This document shows positions 42,397 through 51,872 of a DNA stretch of 64,000 nt, piece after piece. The notes under the pieces are model-generated. The model made no database searches, was not told the origin of the DNA, and was given only the letters and a program-made list of their open reading frames with translations. The first letter of the stretch is position 1. Every line of letters begins with the position of its first letter. Made by a program: the position numbers and the translations under genes. The stretch comes from Streptomyces viridiviolaceus (GTDB lineage Bacteria; Actinomycetota; Actinomycetes; Streptomycetales; Streptomycetaceae): NCBI RefSeq assembly GCF_014650995.1, contig NZ_BMWA01000008.1:281339-345338 (forward strand), given 5' to 3'.

Positions 42397-45300
42397 ATGA
42401 GACCCACACTGGCCGCGCAGACACTGCGTGACACCACAGTTGAGTACCTGACCACGACCTTCGCGCTGGCCGAGCCCGACACCCAGGACGCCCTGGAGGA
42501 CTTCCTCACTGACCCGGCGGACGGCCTCTTCCGGGGGCCGTACCTGCGGCTGCGGCGGCCTTTCCGGCCCGCGGCGGACGGCTGGCAGCAACACCTGGAC
42601 TGGTATCCGGCGGACTTCCCGGTGCCGTACGCGCACCAGGCCGAGGCGTTCGCCCGGCTGACGAGCAAGGACGGGCACCGGCCGCAGCCGACCCTGGTCA
42701 CCACCGGTACGGGATCCGGCAAGACCGAGTCCTTCCTCATCCCCGTCCTCGACCACTGCCGGCGGGCGAAGGCGGCCGGGCGGTTCGGCGTCAAAGCTGT
42801 TCTGCTGTATCCGATGAACGCGCTCGCCGGCGACCAGGCGGACCGGCTCGGCGACCTGCTCGACAAGGACCCCCGGCTGGGCGAGGTCACGGCGGGGCTG
42901 TACATCGGTGAGGCGTCCGCGCGGGGCAGCTCGCCGTACAAGCGGGTGGAGGTGGACCGCGCCGAGATCCGGCGCAACCCGCCGGACATACTGATCACCA
43001 ACTACAAGATGCTGGACCTGCTGCTCCAGCGGCAGCAGGACGCCCCGCTGTGGCGGGACGCCGACCTCGCGTACGTCGTCATCGACGAGTTCCACACGTA
43101 CGACGGCGCCCAGGGCACGGACGTCGCCATGCTGCTGCGACGCCTCGCCGCCGTTGTGGGCGCCGCCGAGAAGGGGCGCCCGCTGGGGTCCATCTGTCCC
43201 GTGGCGACCTCGGCGACCCTCGGGTCCGGCAGCTCCATCGGCGGTACCCGGGCCATGCTGGATGTGGCCTCGCAGGTGTTCGGGACGCGGTTCCCCGACG
43301 ACGCGGTGGTGGGGGAGGACCGGCGGGACGTCGAGGAGTTCCTCTCCCCGGTCGACCACTCGCTGCCGTTGCCGACCCCGGAGGAACTGGTCGCCCTGCC
43401 CGACCCGGCGAGGTTCCCCGACGGGCTGGACGCCGTCGCCCGTGCCACCGTCGGCTGCGACACGTCCGATCCTCGCGAGCTGGGGCGACGGCTGCTGGCC
43501 CACCCCTACACCCACGCGCTGCTGCGGGCCAAGGACGGTCCGCTGACCGCCGCCGAGGCGCTGGAGGCGTTTCCGGACGCGTCCGCCTGGCGGGGCGTGG
43601 CCGTCCAGGACCCGCCGACCGCCGCCGCCGCCCTCGCCCGGTTCGTGGCGCTCGTCTCCGTGGCCCGCGAGCCGAAGTCACCGGACGGGAAGGACCGGCC
43701 GCTGCTGCTGGTGGAGACCCACCTTTGGCTGCGTGCGCTCTCCCGCGTGCTGCGGTTCGTCGCGCCCGAGCCGGTGTTCTCCTGGGCGGACACCGATCAG
43801 GCCGCCCTCGCCGAGGACAACCGCGCGGGGCAGGACCGTGTGGACGCCGAGCGGCGCGCCGTGGCCGTGGCCGCGCAGACCGAGCGGCGGCGGCGCGTGC
43901 AGCGCTCCGGGCGGCTGCCCGCGGCCTACTGCCGCCACTGCGGGCGCTCCGGCTGGGCGGCGATCTGCCCCGACCGCAACCCGCTGAACCTGGTGCACGC
44001 GCCGGACGAGATCTACCGCGCCAGCGCGGCCCGCGGGGCCGCCAAGGGCCGGGTGCGGGCGATGATCGCCGCCACCCCGGCCGAGGCGGCGGAGCAGGCC
44101 CGCGCCACGCTGGCCCGCCGGGCCGCCCCGCGTGCCCGCAGGGGCGCCGCGCACGACGCGACGCTGCTGGTCCTGGAGGACAACGGCAGGGCCCTGCGGC
44201 GGCTCGACCCCGACGAGGTCCTGCGCGCCGACGACAGCATCGCGTCGGCACCCGAGAACGGCGTGTACGTGTGGACCTGGTTCGACAACCAGGAACAGAG
44301 CGAGTATGCCCAGCAGGACCGCTGCCCGGCCTGCGGGCAGTCCCAGGGCATCCGCTTCCTCGGTGCCGGTGTCGCCCCGCTCGCCTCGGTGGTCGTCACC
44401 CAGCTGTTCACCGGCGGAGAGCTGCCCGACCGGGACGAACAGGGGCGGGACCGCCGCAAGACGCTGATCTTCAACGACTCCGTGCAGGACGCTGCCCACC
44501 GCGCCGGTTTCGTCGCCAGCCGCTCATGGAAGTTCTCCCTGCGCTCCCTCATCCATGAGCAGCTGTCCGTACGTATGAGGGACAGCGAGGAGTTCGCGGC
44601 CGACGGTGTCCCGCTGAACGAGCTGATCTCCTCCCTGGTGAGCCGGGCCGCCGTCCCCGAGGAGCGGCTGCTCGCCTCTGTCGTACCTCCCGACCTGCAC
44701 GACATGGACCCGGTGAAGCGTCTCCTCGCGGGGCGCAAACGCATCCCTGAGTCCACCTGGGAGCTGGTCGGCGAGCGCCTCGCCTTCAACACCCTCCTCG
44801 AATTCGGCCTGCACTCCCGTCTGGGGCGCACACTGGAGCTCACCCGCACGGTCGCGGCCGAGGTCCACCTGCCCAACCCGGAGGCCGCCGCCAACGCAGC
44901 CGACTCCCTCTTGAAGGTCCAGCTGAGCAAAGCGCTGCCGGGGACCGCGGACGCGGATGCCGGAACACCGGGCGTCGTCCTTCCCGAAGAGAACAGCCCG
45001 GAGCGCCTGCGCTACTTCGAGGGCTATGTGCGCGGACTGCTGGAGCACCTCCGGCAGAACGGTGGCATCCACCATGCCTGGCTGGACACGTTCATAGACG
45101 AGGAAGGCCGCGGCCGCTACCCGTACCTCACCACTCTCCGCGCTCCCGGTATGCCGGCCTTCGGCCGCAACTCGGAAGCCCCCGCCTTCGTCGTGGCCGG
45201 AGCCCGCAGCGGACGCACCGACTTCGAGCGGGCCGACAGCCGCGACAGCTGGTACGTGGACTTCACTCAGCGGTGCCTCGGTCTGGACCGGGACGCGGCA

Positions 45301-48300
45301 CAGACGTACGTGGCGGACCTGCTGCGGGAACTGTCCCGCGAGAACATCGGCGCACTGGCCCGGCGGCGGACCAACCAGGCGGACAAGTCCGACAATGCCG
45401 GGGTCTACGGACTGACCCCCGGACACATCCGGGTACGCCCGCTGGACGACGAGCAGACCGCCCGCGCCGCACTCACCTGCCCCGAGTGCGGCTGGACCCA
45501 GACCGTGCCGCCGCAGCGGGCCGAGGTCTGGCAGGGCACGCGCTGCCCGCTCAAGCGCTGCGAGGGCACCCTCACCCGCCCCTCACCGGACGTGGGCGGG
45601 CGCGCCACCCGCGACTACCGCTCCGACTATTACCGGCGTCTGTACCGGGAGACCGAGCCGTACAGCGTGGTCGCCGCCGAACACACCGGCGTTCTGACCC
45701 GCAAGGAGCGGGAGCAGGTGGAGAAAGGATTCAGGCGCGGTGTCCAGCACACCGACCCCAACGTCCTGTCCTGCACACCAACCCTCGAACTCGGTATCGA
45801 CATCGGACAGCTGGAGGCCGTCATCCTCGCCTCCCTGCCGCCCTCCACGGCCGGTTACGTCCAGCGGGTCGGCCGCGCGGGGCGTTCCACCGGCAATGCG
45901 TTCATGGTCACGCTGGCCGACACCAGCCCCCGCGCGCTGTACCACCTCGCCGAACCGAAGAACCTCATCGCCGGTCCCATCCTGCCGCCCGGCTGCTTCC
46001 TGTCGGCGGGTGAGCTGCTCTGCCGCCAGTACACCGCCTACCTGATCGACCGGGCGGCCCGTGGCACCCTGGAAGGGGTGCCGCCCCTGCCGGACCGGGT
46101 GACCCAACTGGTGGGCCGTGGCGGCTGGTTGAAGGCGTTCCGGGACGCCACGAAGGGACGCCTCGACCTCGCCGACGCCTTCCTGGACCTGTTCCCCGAG
46201 ATCGAGGGCGTGCCCGGCTCCGGGGCCTCCTCCGACGCGCGCAAGACGCTCCGGCGCTACGCGGCCGAGAAGCTGGCCGAGCGGCTGGACGACGCCCGGA
46301 ACGCCTGGGAGGCCGAGCGGGCCGAACTCGCCCGGCGCCGCGCTCTGATCAACGACGCGGCGGACTCGCTCCAGGAGCCCGTGGAGGACGAGGCACGCGA
46401 GCGGCGCAATCTCATCCGCGAGGCGAAGGGCGTCTCCCAGCTCCTGCAGAAGATGAGCCAGGCGGACGCCCAGGGCTTCCTCGTCGAGCACGGCCTGCTG
46501 CCCAACTACAGCCTCGTCGAGGACGGCGTCCGACTGGAGGCCCAGCTCACCTACAAAGAGCCGCCGCGCAAGGCCCGTACACCGGACGCGGCCGAGGGGG
46601 ACGGGGCTGGGAAGCCGAAGGTCCGCTGGAACAACGAGCCGCGCGTCTACGACCGTCCCGCCGAATCCGCGCTCACCGAACTCGCCCCGGGCAACGCCTA
46701 CTACGTCCGCGGCTACCGCCATGTCGTCGACGGCTTCGAGCTCGGCCCGACGAGGAAGGACTCCACCGACGGCATGCCGGTGGGGCTCCAGACATGGCGG
46801 GTGTGCAAGGAGTGCGGTCACGTGCGCACCGGTGAGGGCGCCGAGCAGGACACCTCGCCCTGCCCACGCTGCGGCGGGCCCGGTATCGGCGGACGGAACG
46901 CCCTGCACCGAGTCGTCGTGCCCCGCAAGGTCACAGCCCACGACAAGCGGGACGACGCGCGGATCGTCGATGACCAGGACAGCCGCAACCCCACGCTGTA
47001 CACCACGGTCACCGCCGTCGACATCGACCCCGCCAACATCAAGAAGAGCTGGCGCCACCACAAGGCCACCTTCGGCGTGGATCATGTCCGCGAGGCGGTC
47101 ATCCGCCGCTTCAACCTGGGCAAGCGGCGGCACGGCAGGCGCAATGACACCTACTTCGCCGGCACCGAGGTCGCCATCACTGGCTTCACCGTCTGCCCGC
47201 GCTGCGGCGGTGCCACCGACCGTGAGCCGGGCCACGCCCCGGTCCAGGAGGCGCTGAGCCAGTCCCTGCTCGGCCGGCCCGAACTGGCCCACCACCGGCC
47301 CTGGTGCCCCACCCGGCGCCGCGACAAGCAGGCCGAGCCGGAGGACGTGCCGGTCATCACGGCCACCGAGCACCGCACGGAGGCCCTGCGTATCCTGCTG
47401 CCCGCCGCCACGCTGAACGTGCCGGAACGCCTCGCCTCCTTCGCCGCCGCCCTCCACCTCGGCCTCGCGCTGCGCTACGGCGGCGACCCGGCGCACATCC
47501 GCTCCGCACCCGCCACCGAACCCGACCGGGAGACCGAGCTCACCCGCAACTACCTCGTCCTGTATGACGCCCTGCCCGGCGGCACCGGCTATCTCCAGCG
47601 CCTCGTCGAGCGCGACGGCGAGGAGATCAGACTGGTGCTCGCCGAAGCGCAGCGGGCGCTGCGGGAGTGCCCCTGCCGGGACACCGCGCGACGCGCCTGT
47701 CACACGTGTCTGCTCGGCTATGCCCCGGAGCGGGACTATCCCTTCCTCGACCGGCAGGAAGCCCTGTGGATGCTGGACAACCTCCTGGGCTCCGACGGCC
47801 GCAGCGGGTGGGACTTCCACAAGAAGGACAAGGACGGGGCCGATGCCCGACTCCGCTTCGCCGACCAGGCGGAGAGCGATCTCGAACGCCGCTTCATCGA
47901 ATGCCTGGACCGCTGGCTCGCGAGCCAGGACAACGGCGCTGCGGCGGATCACGCCTCGACGCCCACCGGCCGGCCCGGCAAACAGTTCACCCTGACCAGG
48001 CCGGACGGCAGCCAGGTCCACTGGGAGGTGGTGGCGCAGAAAGACCTGCATGGCTACCGCACCCGCCCGGACCTGCTGTTCCGTCCGGTTGCCGGAGACA
48101 CGACGAGTGACGGGGCGGCCCCGCTCCCGGTCGCCGTCTACCTGGACGGCTACCGCTGGCACGCCTCCTCCCACGCCAACCGGATCGCCGCCGACGCCGC
48201 CAAGCGCGCCCGGCTGCGCGCCGACGGGATACTCGTCTGGCAGATCACCTGGGACGACGTCGTCGCCTGGGACCGTGCTCTGAAGGGTGAGGGGACGCCG

Positions 48301-49428
48301 GACCCTGACGCCCCCGCCGACCCGCTCGCCGCCGTCGTCGCGGGCCGTGCGGCCGACGCCGCCTGGCCGCCGTACGACGTGACGTCGGTCGGCGGTCCCG
48401 GCGCGATGGTGCGCGAGCAGTGGCGCAGAGCACGGCGTGATCCCGCCGACGTGGACCACCTGCTGTTCGCGGGTGCCGTCCCCGCCCTGCTCGGTTTCCT
48501 GCGTGATCCCCGCCAGGGCAAGTGGCAGCAGCTCGCCCAGCTCGCGGTGAGCGTGCCCGCCGTGCTGCGCAGGCGGGAAGTGGTCGACGCGGACCCGGCC
48601 TCGGCGGTGCCGTGGATCGAGGCGGCCCTCCGCGGTGACACCGTTCCCGCGGTCTCGGGCCAGGGCTTGAAAATGCTTGCCTTCCGGGACGATTCGGGGC
48701 TGCCGCTGGTCGCGGTCGGGGCGCGACGGGCCGACGGCAAGGCGTGGCGGTGGAGTGCCCTCGCCGTGCTCGACGACCGACCGGATGCCGTCGCCGGGGA
48801 CCGGGCCGAGCATCGCCGGCGCTGGAAGGCGTGGCTGTGCTGGGGGAACATCATTCAGTTCCTCGACCCGGCGGGGGAGGGGACGGCCGACGGGCTGGCG
48901 CTCGCCCGCACCACGCTGGACGGCTTCGATGCCGGACTGCTCGCGGTGACCGCGGGGCAGGGGAGCGGGTTGCTCGCGGCAGTGAGGAACGACACCCCGG
49001 GCACGGGGCTGGTGCTGCCGGACGACGAGCCCGAGCCGATCGCCGCCACGACCCCCGAACCGGTGGAGAACCCGCCGGCCGCCCGGACGGCCCACGAGGA
49101 CATGACTCCGGTGGAACGCACCGCATGGGAGCTGGTCCTGGGAGAGCTGACGCAGTGGGGTGACCCGGAGGTCGCCGCGCTGGCCGAGCGGCTGGCAGCA
49201 TTCGGTGACGTCCCGGCGGGCAAGGCGAGTTGGGACGTCGACGGTGTGTCCCGCACGGTCGAACTCGCCTGGCCAGGGCCTAGGATCGGCATTGTCCTGG
49301 CGGAGGACGTCGAGGACACCGAGTACATGGCGCAGTGCGCGGCGGCCGGCTGGCAGGTGCGTGCACCGGACGCCTGGGACGTGGCGGAACTCGCCCGCCT
49401 GCTGGGCGAGGAGGGGGGCGTGCGATGA
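42397..49428 (+). CDS. Giant YprA/DUF1998 helicase with Vsr-like nuclease tail
   Basis: A 2343-aa SF2 helicase. Walker A GTGSGKT at about 105-111, DEFH at about 230, SAT motif VATSATLGS at about 268, a first zinc-ribbon CRHCG (about 511), CPACG (about 643), CPECG (about 1028), helicase motif V-VI TLELGIDIG and QRVGRAGRS (about 1156), CKECG/CPRCG (about 1470-1490). The DUF1998-like domain (about 1590-1795) ends in a four-cysteine cluster CPCRDTARRACHTC. The tail (about 1825-1960) has RRFIECLDRWL, RTRPDLLF and VYLDGYRWHA, a PD-(D/E)XK/DUF559-Vsr pattern. This combines DISARM DrmA and DrmB functions in one chain, or a Druantia DruE-like protein. ATG at 42397. Coupled to the UvrD-like gene by a 4-bp overlap. 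Confidence 0.88.
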   Translation: MRPTLAAQTLRDTTVEYLTTTFALAEPDTQDALEDFLTDPADGLFRGPYLRLRRPFRPAADGWQQHLDWYPADFPVPYAHQAEAFARLTSKDGHRPQPTLVTTGTGSGKTESFLIPVLDHCRRAKAAGRFGVKAVLLYPMNALAGDQADRLGDLLDKDPRLGEVTAGLYIGEASARGSSPYKRVEVDRAEIRRNPPDILITNYKMLDLLLQRQQDAPLWRDADLAYVVIDEFHTYDGAQGTDVAMLLRRLAAVVGAAEKGRPLGSICPVATSATLGSGSSIGGTRAMLDVASQVFGTRFPDDAVVGEDRRDVEEFLSPVDHSLPLPTPEELVALPDPARFPDGLDAVARATVGCDTSDPRELGRRLLAHPYTHALLRAKDGPLTAAEALEAFPDASAWRGVAVQDPPTAAAALARFVALVSVAREPKSPDGKDRPLLLVETHLWLRALSRVLRFVAPEPVFSWADTDQAALAEDNRAGQDRVDAERRAVAVAAQTERRRRVQRSGRLPAAYCRHCGRSGWAAICPDRNPLNLVHAPDEIYRASAARGAAKGRVRAMIAATPAEAAEQARATLARRAAPRARRGAAHDATLLVLEDNGRALRRLDPDEVLRADDSIASAPENGVYVWTWFDNQEQSEYAQQDRCPACGQSQGIRFLGAGVAPLASVVVTQLFTGGELPDRDEQGRDRRKTLIFNDSVQDAAHRAGFVASRSWKFSLRSLIHEQLSVRMRDSEEFAADGVPLNELISSLVSRAAVPEERLLASVVPPDLHDMDPVKRLLAGRKRIPESTWELVGERLAFNTLLEFGLHSRLGRTLELTRTVAAEVHLPNPEAAANAADSLLKVQLSKALPGTADADAGTPGVVLPEENSPERLRYFEGYVRGLLEHLRQNGGIHHAWLDTFIDEEGRGRYPYLTTLRAPGMPAFGRNSEAPAFVVAGARSGRTDFERADSRDSWYVDFTQRCLGLDRDAAQTYVADLLRELSRENIGALARRRTNQADKSDNAGVYGLTPGHIRVRPLDDEQTARAALTCPECGWTQTVPPQRAEVWQGTRCPLKRCEGTLTRPSPDVGGRATRDYRSDYYRRLYRETEPYSVVAAEHTGVLTRKEREQVEKGFRRGVQHTDPNVLSCTPTLELGIDIGQLEAVILASLPPSTAGYVQRVGRAGRSTGNAFMVTLADTSPRALYHLAEPKNLIAGPILPPGCFLSAGELLCRQYTAYLIDRAARGTLEGVPPLPDRVTQLVGRGGWLKAFRDATKGRLDLADAFLDLFPEIEGVPGSGASSDARKTLRRYAAEKLAERLDDARNAWEAERAELARRRALINDAADSLQEPVEDEARERRNLIREAKGVSQLLQKMSQADAQGFLVEHGLLPNYSLVEDGVRLEAQLTYKEPPRKARTPDAAEGDGAGKPKVRWNNEPRVYDRPAESALTELAPGNAYYVRGYRHVVDGFELGPTRKDSTDGMPVGLQTWRVCKECGHVRTGEGAEQDTSPCPRCGGPGIGGRNALHRVVVPRKVTAHDKRDDARIVDDQDSRNPTLYTTVTAVDIDPANIKKSWRHHKATFGVDHVREAVIRRFNLGKRRHGRRNDTYFAGTEVAITGFTVCPRCGGATDREPGHAPVQEALSQSLLGRPELAHHRPWCPTRRRDKQAEPEDVPVITATEHRTEALRILLPAATLNVPERLASFAAALHLGLALRYGGDPAHIRSAPATEPDRETELTRNYLVLYDALPGGTGYLQRLVERDGEEIRLVLAEAQRALRECPCRDTARRACHTCLLGYAPERDYPFLDRQEALWMLDNLLGSDGRSGWDFHKKDKDGADARLRFADQAESDLERRFIECLDRWLASQDNGAAADHASTPTGRPGKQFTLTRPDGSQVHWEVVAQKDLHGYRTRPDLLFRPVAGDTTSDGAAPLPVAVYLDGYRWHASSHANRIAADAAKRARLRADGILVWQITWDDVVAWDRALKGEGTPDPDAPADPLAAVVAGRAADAAWPPYDVTSVGGPGAMVREQWRRARRDPADVDHLLFAGAVPALLGFLRDPRQGKWQQLAQLAVSVPAVLRRREVVDADPASAVPWIEAALRGDTVPAVSGQGLKMLAFRDDSGLPLVAVGARRADGKAWRWSALAVLDDRPDAVAGDRAEHRRRWKAWLCWGNIIQFLDPAGEGTADGLALARTTLDGFDAGLLAVTAGQGSGLLAAVRNDTPGTGLVLPDDEPEPIAATTPEPVENPPAARTAHEDMTPVERTAWELVLGELTQWGDPEVAALAERLAAFGDVPAGKASWDVDGVSRTVELAWPGPRIGIVLAEDVEDTEYMAQCAAAGWQVRAPDAWDVAELARLLGEEGGVR

Positions 49429-51737
49429 GGCACGGGGCGGGTCGTCCGGCCGGGCGAGGCAGAACGCGGGTCCAGGTGAACCGGCAGGCACACGCGGACG
49501 CGGAACGCAGGGGCCCGGCCGTGGCGGAGGCCGTCACCGACTTCGTCCAACGCCTGCGCGCCGACCGGAACAACCGCGCCCTGCGGCTGTCGTTCCTGCG
49601 ACAGGCCGGGAACAACGGAGACTTGTACCTCGCCCGCGCCGACAGCCATTGCATGGTGCTGCTGCTGTCGACGGACGGCGGAGACGAGATGCGGGTCCTG
49701 GCGGTGCGCGACGGGGCCCGCCCCCGTGACGAACTCGCCCGGCTCACCGTGGAGATCAATCCGGTCTCGGGCGGGGTCGAAGTCGTCGACCAGAGTGAAG
49801 TCAGCGCCAACGTCGTCGCTCTCACCGAGCGTGCCATCCCGCTCTTCGCCGGGTACGGCAACCGCACCCTCGTCGACCTGGGTGTGGTCCCCTCTCTGCT
49901 GCCGGCGCTCGACAAGGTCACTACAGAGGAGCAGCTGGACGAGCTGCTCACCCGCAACCTGCCGGAACTCACCCGCGACGTCCTCCTCGCCCTGCGCAAC
50001 CGTATGGACCCGGAGGACGTACGGCGGCACATCACGGACCAGTGGCGCGCGGACGATCAGGTCAACACCGACGACTGGGCGCGGGCAGCGCAACGTGCCG
50101 TGTCCCAGGCGGAAACCGACGATGATGCCGTTCTCGACGCGTTGGGCAGGAGTTTCGACGCCTGGCGACTGTTCCTGCACCCCGAACAGCACCGAATCGC
50201 CTCAGCAGACTTCAGGGGATCGGCGAAAGTGACCGGCGGACCCGGCACCGGCAAGACGGTCGTCGCCTTGCACCGCGTCCGCCACCTCGTCGACCGGCTG
50301 CCGTCTGGGCACACGCGTCCGGTACTGCTCACCACCTACAACACCAACCTCGCCCTCGATCTGAAGGAGAGACTGCGTCAGCTGGGCGGCGAGGACCTCT
50401 TGCGCCGGGTCGACGTCAAGTCCGTCGACGCGCTCGCCCGCGAGATCGTTCAGGAGTCAAACCTGAACGTAGGTATGCCTTTGGACGATGCGGCTGCCAT
50501 GGAGCTGTGGCACACCGTGCGTACCGAGCTGGACCTGCTGGACTACGACGCGGACTTCCTCGACGCCGAGTTCAAGCACGTGATCCTCGCCCACCGATGC
50601 GGTTCCTGGGATTCCTATCGGCGCGTCACCCGCGCGGGACGCCCGCGCATCAGCACGGGCCAGCGCTACGAGGTGTGGCAACTCGTGCAGGCCTACCGGG
50701 CCCATCTGGACGCCGCGCGGCGTACTACGTACGCGCTCATCGCCGATCAGGCGGCCAGCCTCGAGCAGCGCCGCATGGCCCGCGTCGAGGAGCAGGCCCG
50801 CTACAAGGACGAGCTCGGCGGCCTGGACCTTGTCCACCGAGAGGCGGGCAGCGGGATGTGGCTCAAGCCCCGCTATCAGCACATCGTGGTCGACGAGGCG
50901 CAGGACCTGTCTGCATCCCACTGGCGGATGCTGCGCGCGATGGTCCGCAAGGGCCCCAACGACATCTTTCTGGCCGGGGACGCCCATCAGCGCATCTACG
51001 GCAGCCGCGTCGTCCTCAGCCACCACGGCATCGAGATCCGCGGCCGCGCCTCACGCCGTCTCACTCTCAACTACCGCACCACCCGGCAGATCCTGGGCAG
51101 CGCCAACCGTCTCGTCGAAGGTGAGACCTTCGACGACCTGGATACGGGCAGTGACACCCTCGACGGCTACCGATCCGTACTGACCGGTCTCGCACCCCAG
51201 TTCTGGTGTGCTCCGGACCGTCGGACCGAGATGCGCGCTGTCGCCACCCTCATCAGGGAGCGTCACGACATGTACGGCACGCCGTACTCGGCGATGGCTG
51301 TCGCCGTCCCGGACGGTGCTTCGGCCCAGGAGTTCGCCCACGTCTTCGTCAGCGAGTTCCGACTGCCGGTCGTGGAACTCGGCAAGGACGGTGCGCGGTC
51401 GGACATCGACGCGGTTCGTATCGGCACCATGTACCGCTTCAAGGGCTTGGAGTTCCAGCGTGTGTTCCTGACCTCGGTCGGCGAGGGACAGGTGCCGCAC
51501 CAGCGCATCGAGCAGTACAAGGTCACGAACGCGGACCGCTACCGGCAAGAGGAGCAGCGAGCCCGTTCTTTGGTGTTCGTCGCGGCCACACGCGCCCGGG
51601 ATGAGCTCATCGTCACCTGGAGCGGCAGGGCCAGCCGTTTCCTCCCGCCAAACGCCGACGCGTCCGCTTACCGCACCACTGATCTGCTCAAGCCAGATGA
51701 ACCGCCATCCGGATCTTCAGGATCCACCGCTGCTTGA
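49425..51737 (+). CDS. UvrD/Rep-like SF1 helicase
   Basis: A 770-aa SF1 DNA helicase. Motifs in order: Walker A GGPGTGKT (about residues 271-278), DEAQD (about 488), AGDAHQRIY (about 517), NYRTTRQIL (about 548), IGTMYRFKGLEFQRVF (about 666) and VAATRARDELIV (about 716). The N-terminal 100 residues (LRLSFLRQAGNNGDLYLARAD...VLAVRDG) resemble the RelE-like domain seen on some actinobacterial UvrD proteins; that is tentative. No C-terminal nuclease is evident. ATG overlaps the giant helicase stop, so the two are one transcript. Not part of canonical DISARM. Confidence 0.88.
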   Translation: MRHGAGRPAGRGRTRVQVNRQAHADAERRGPAVAEAVTDFVQRLRADRNNRALRLSFLRQAGNNGDLYLARADSHCMVLLLSTDGGDEMRVLAVRDGARPRDELARLTVEINPVSGGVEVVDQSEVSANVVALTERAIPLFAGYGNRTLVDLGVVPSLLPALDKVTTEEQLDELLTRNLPELTRDVLLALRNRMDPEDVRRHITDQWRADDQVNTDDWARAAQRAVSQAETDDDAVLDALGRSFDAWRLFLHPEQHRIASADFRGSAKVTGGPGTGKTVVALHRVRHLVDRLPSGHTRPVLLTTYNTNLALDLKERLRQLGGEDLLRRVDVKSVDALAREIVQESNLNVGMPLDDAAAMELWHTVRTELDLLDYDADFLDAEFKHVILAHRCGSWDSYRRVTRAGRPRISTGQRYEVWQLVQAYRAHLDAARRTTYALIADQAASLEQRRMARVEEQARYKDELGGLDLVHREAGSGMWLKPRYQHIVVDEAQDLSASHWRMLRAMVRKGPNDIFLAGDAHQRIYGSRVVLSHHGIEIRGRASRRLTLNYRTTRQILGSANRLVEGETFDDLDTGSDTLDGYRSVLTGLAPQFWCAPDRRTEMRAVATLIRERHDMYGTPYSAMAVAVPDGASAQEFAHVFVSEFRLPVVELGKDGARSDIDAVRIGTMYRFKGLEFQRVFLTSVGEGQVPHQRIEQYKVTNADRYRQEEQRARSLVFVAATRARDELIVTWSGRASRFLPPNADASAYRTTDLLKPDEPPSGSSGSTAA

Positions 51738-51872
51738 GGTGACCAGCGAACGGGACCCGTCCGGTAGCAGCACATCGGCTGCCACGCGCTTGCGGGCCTG
51801 CTTGGCGTTGCCCTCCGCGAGATACGCATGCCACGCGTCGGTGTCGGAGGGATCGGGTGCCGTGGGTCTCAT
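51717..51872 (-). pseudogene. Truncated NUDIX hydrolase (N-terminal remnant)
   Basis: A 51-codon minus-strand frame from ATG 51872 that opens TAPDPSDTDAWHAYLAEGN and continues KQARKRVAADVLLPDG, the typical N-terminus of Streptomyces NUDIX hydrolases. The frame then loses similarity and stops inside the 3' end of the UvrD gene (20-bp overlap). The Nudix box itself is missing. It marks the place where the defence island has replaced the rest of the gene. Confidence 0.6.

Noticed and set aside
45583..49491. Minus-strand frame of 1302 codons over the giant helicase
   Set aside because: The plus strand carries clear helicase motifs in order; the minus frame has no domain and mirrors GC-rich codons.
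27811..51737. Calling the island a canonical class 1 DISARM
   Set aside because: No separate drmA and drmB genes, no PLD-type drmC, and kinase and UvrD are extra. DISARM-like is as far as the sequence allows.
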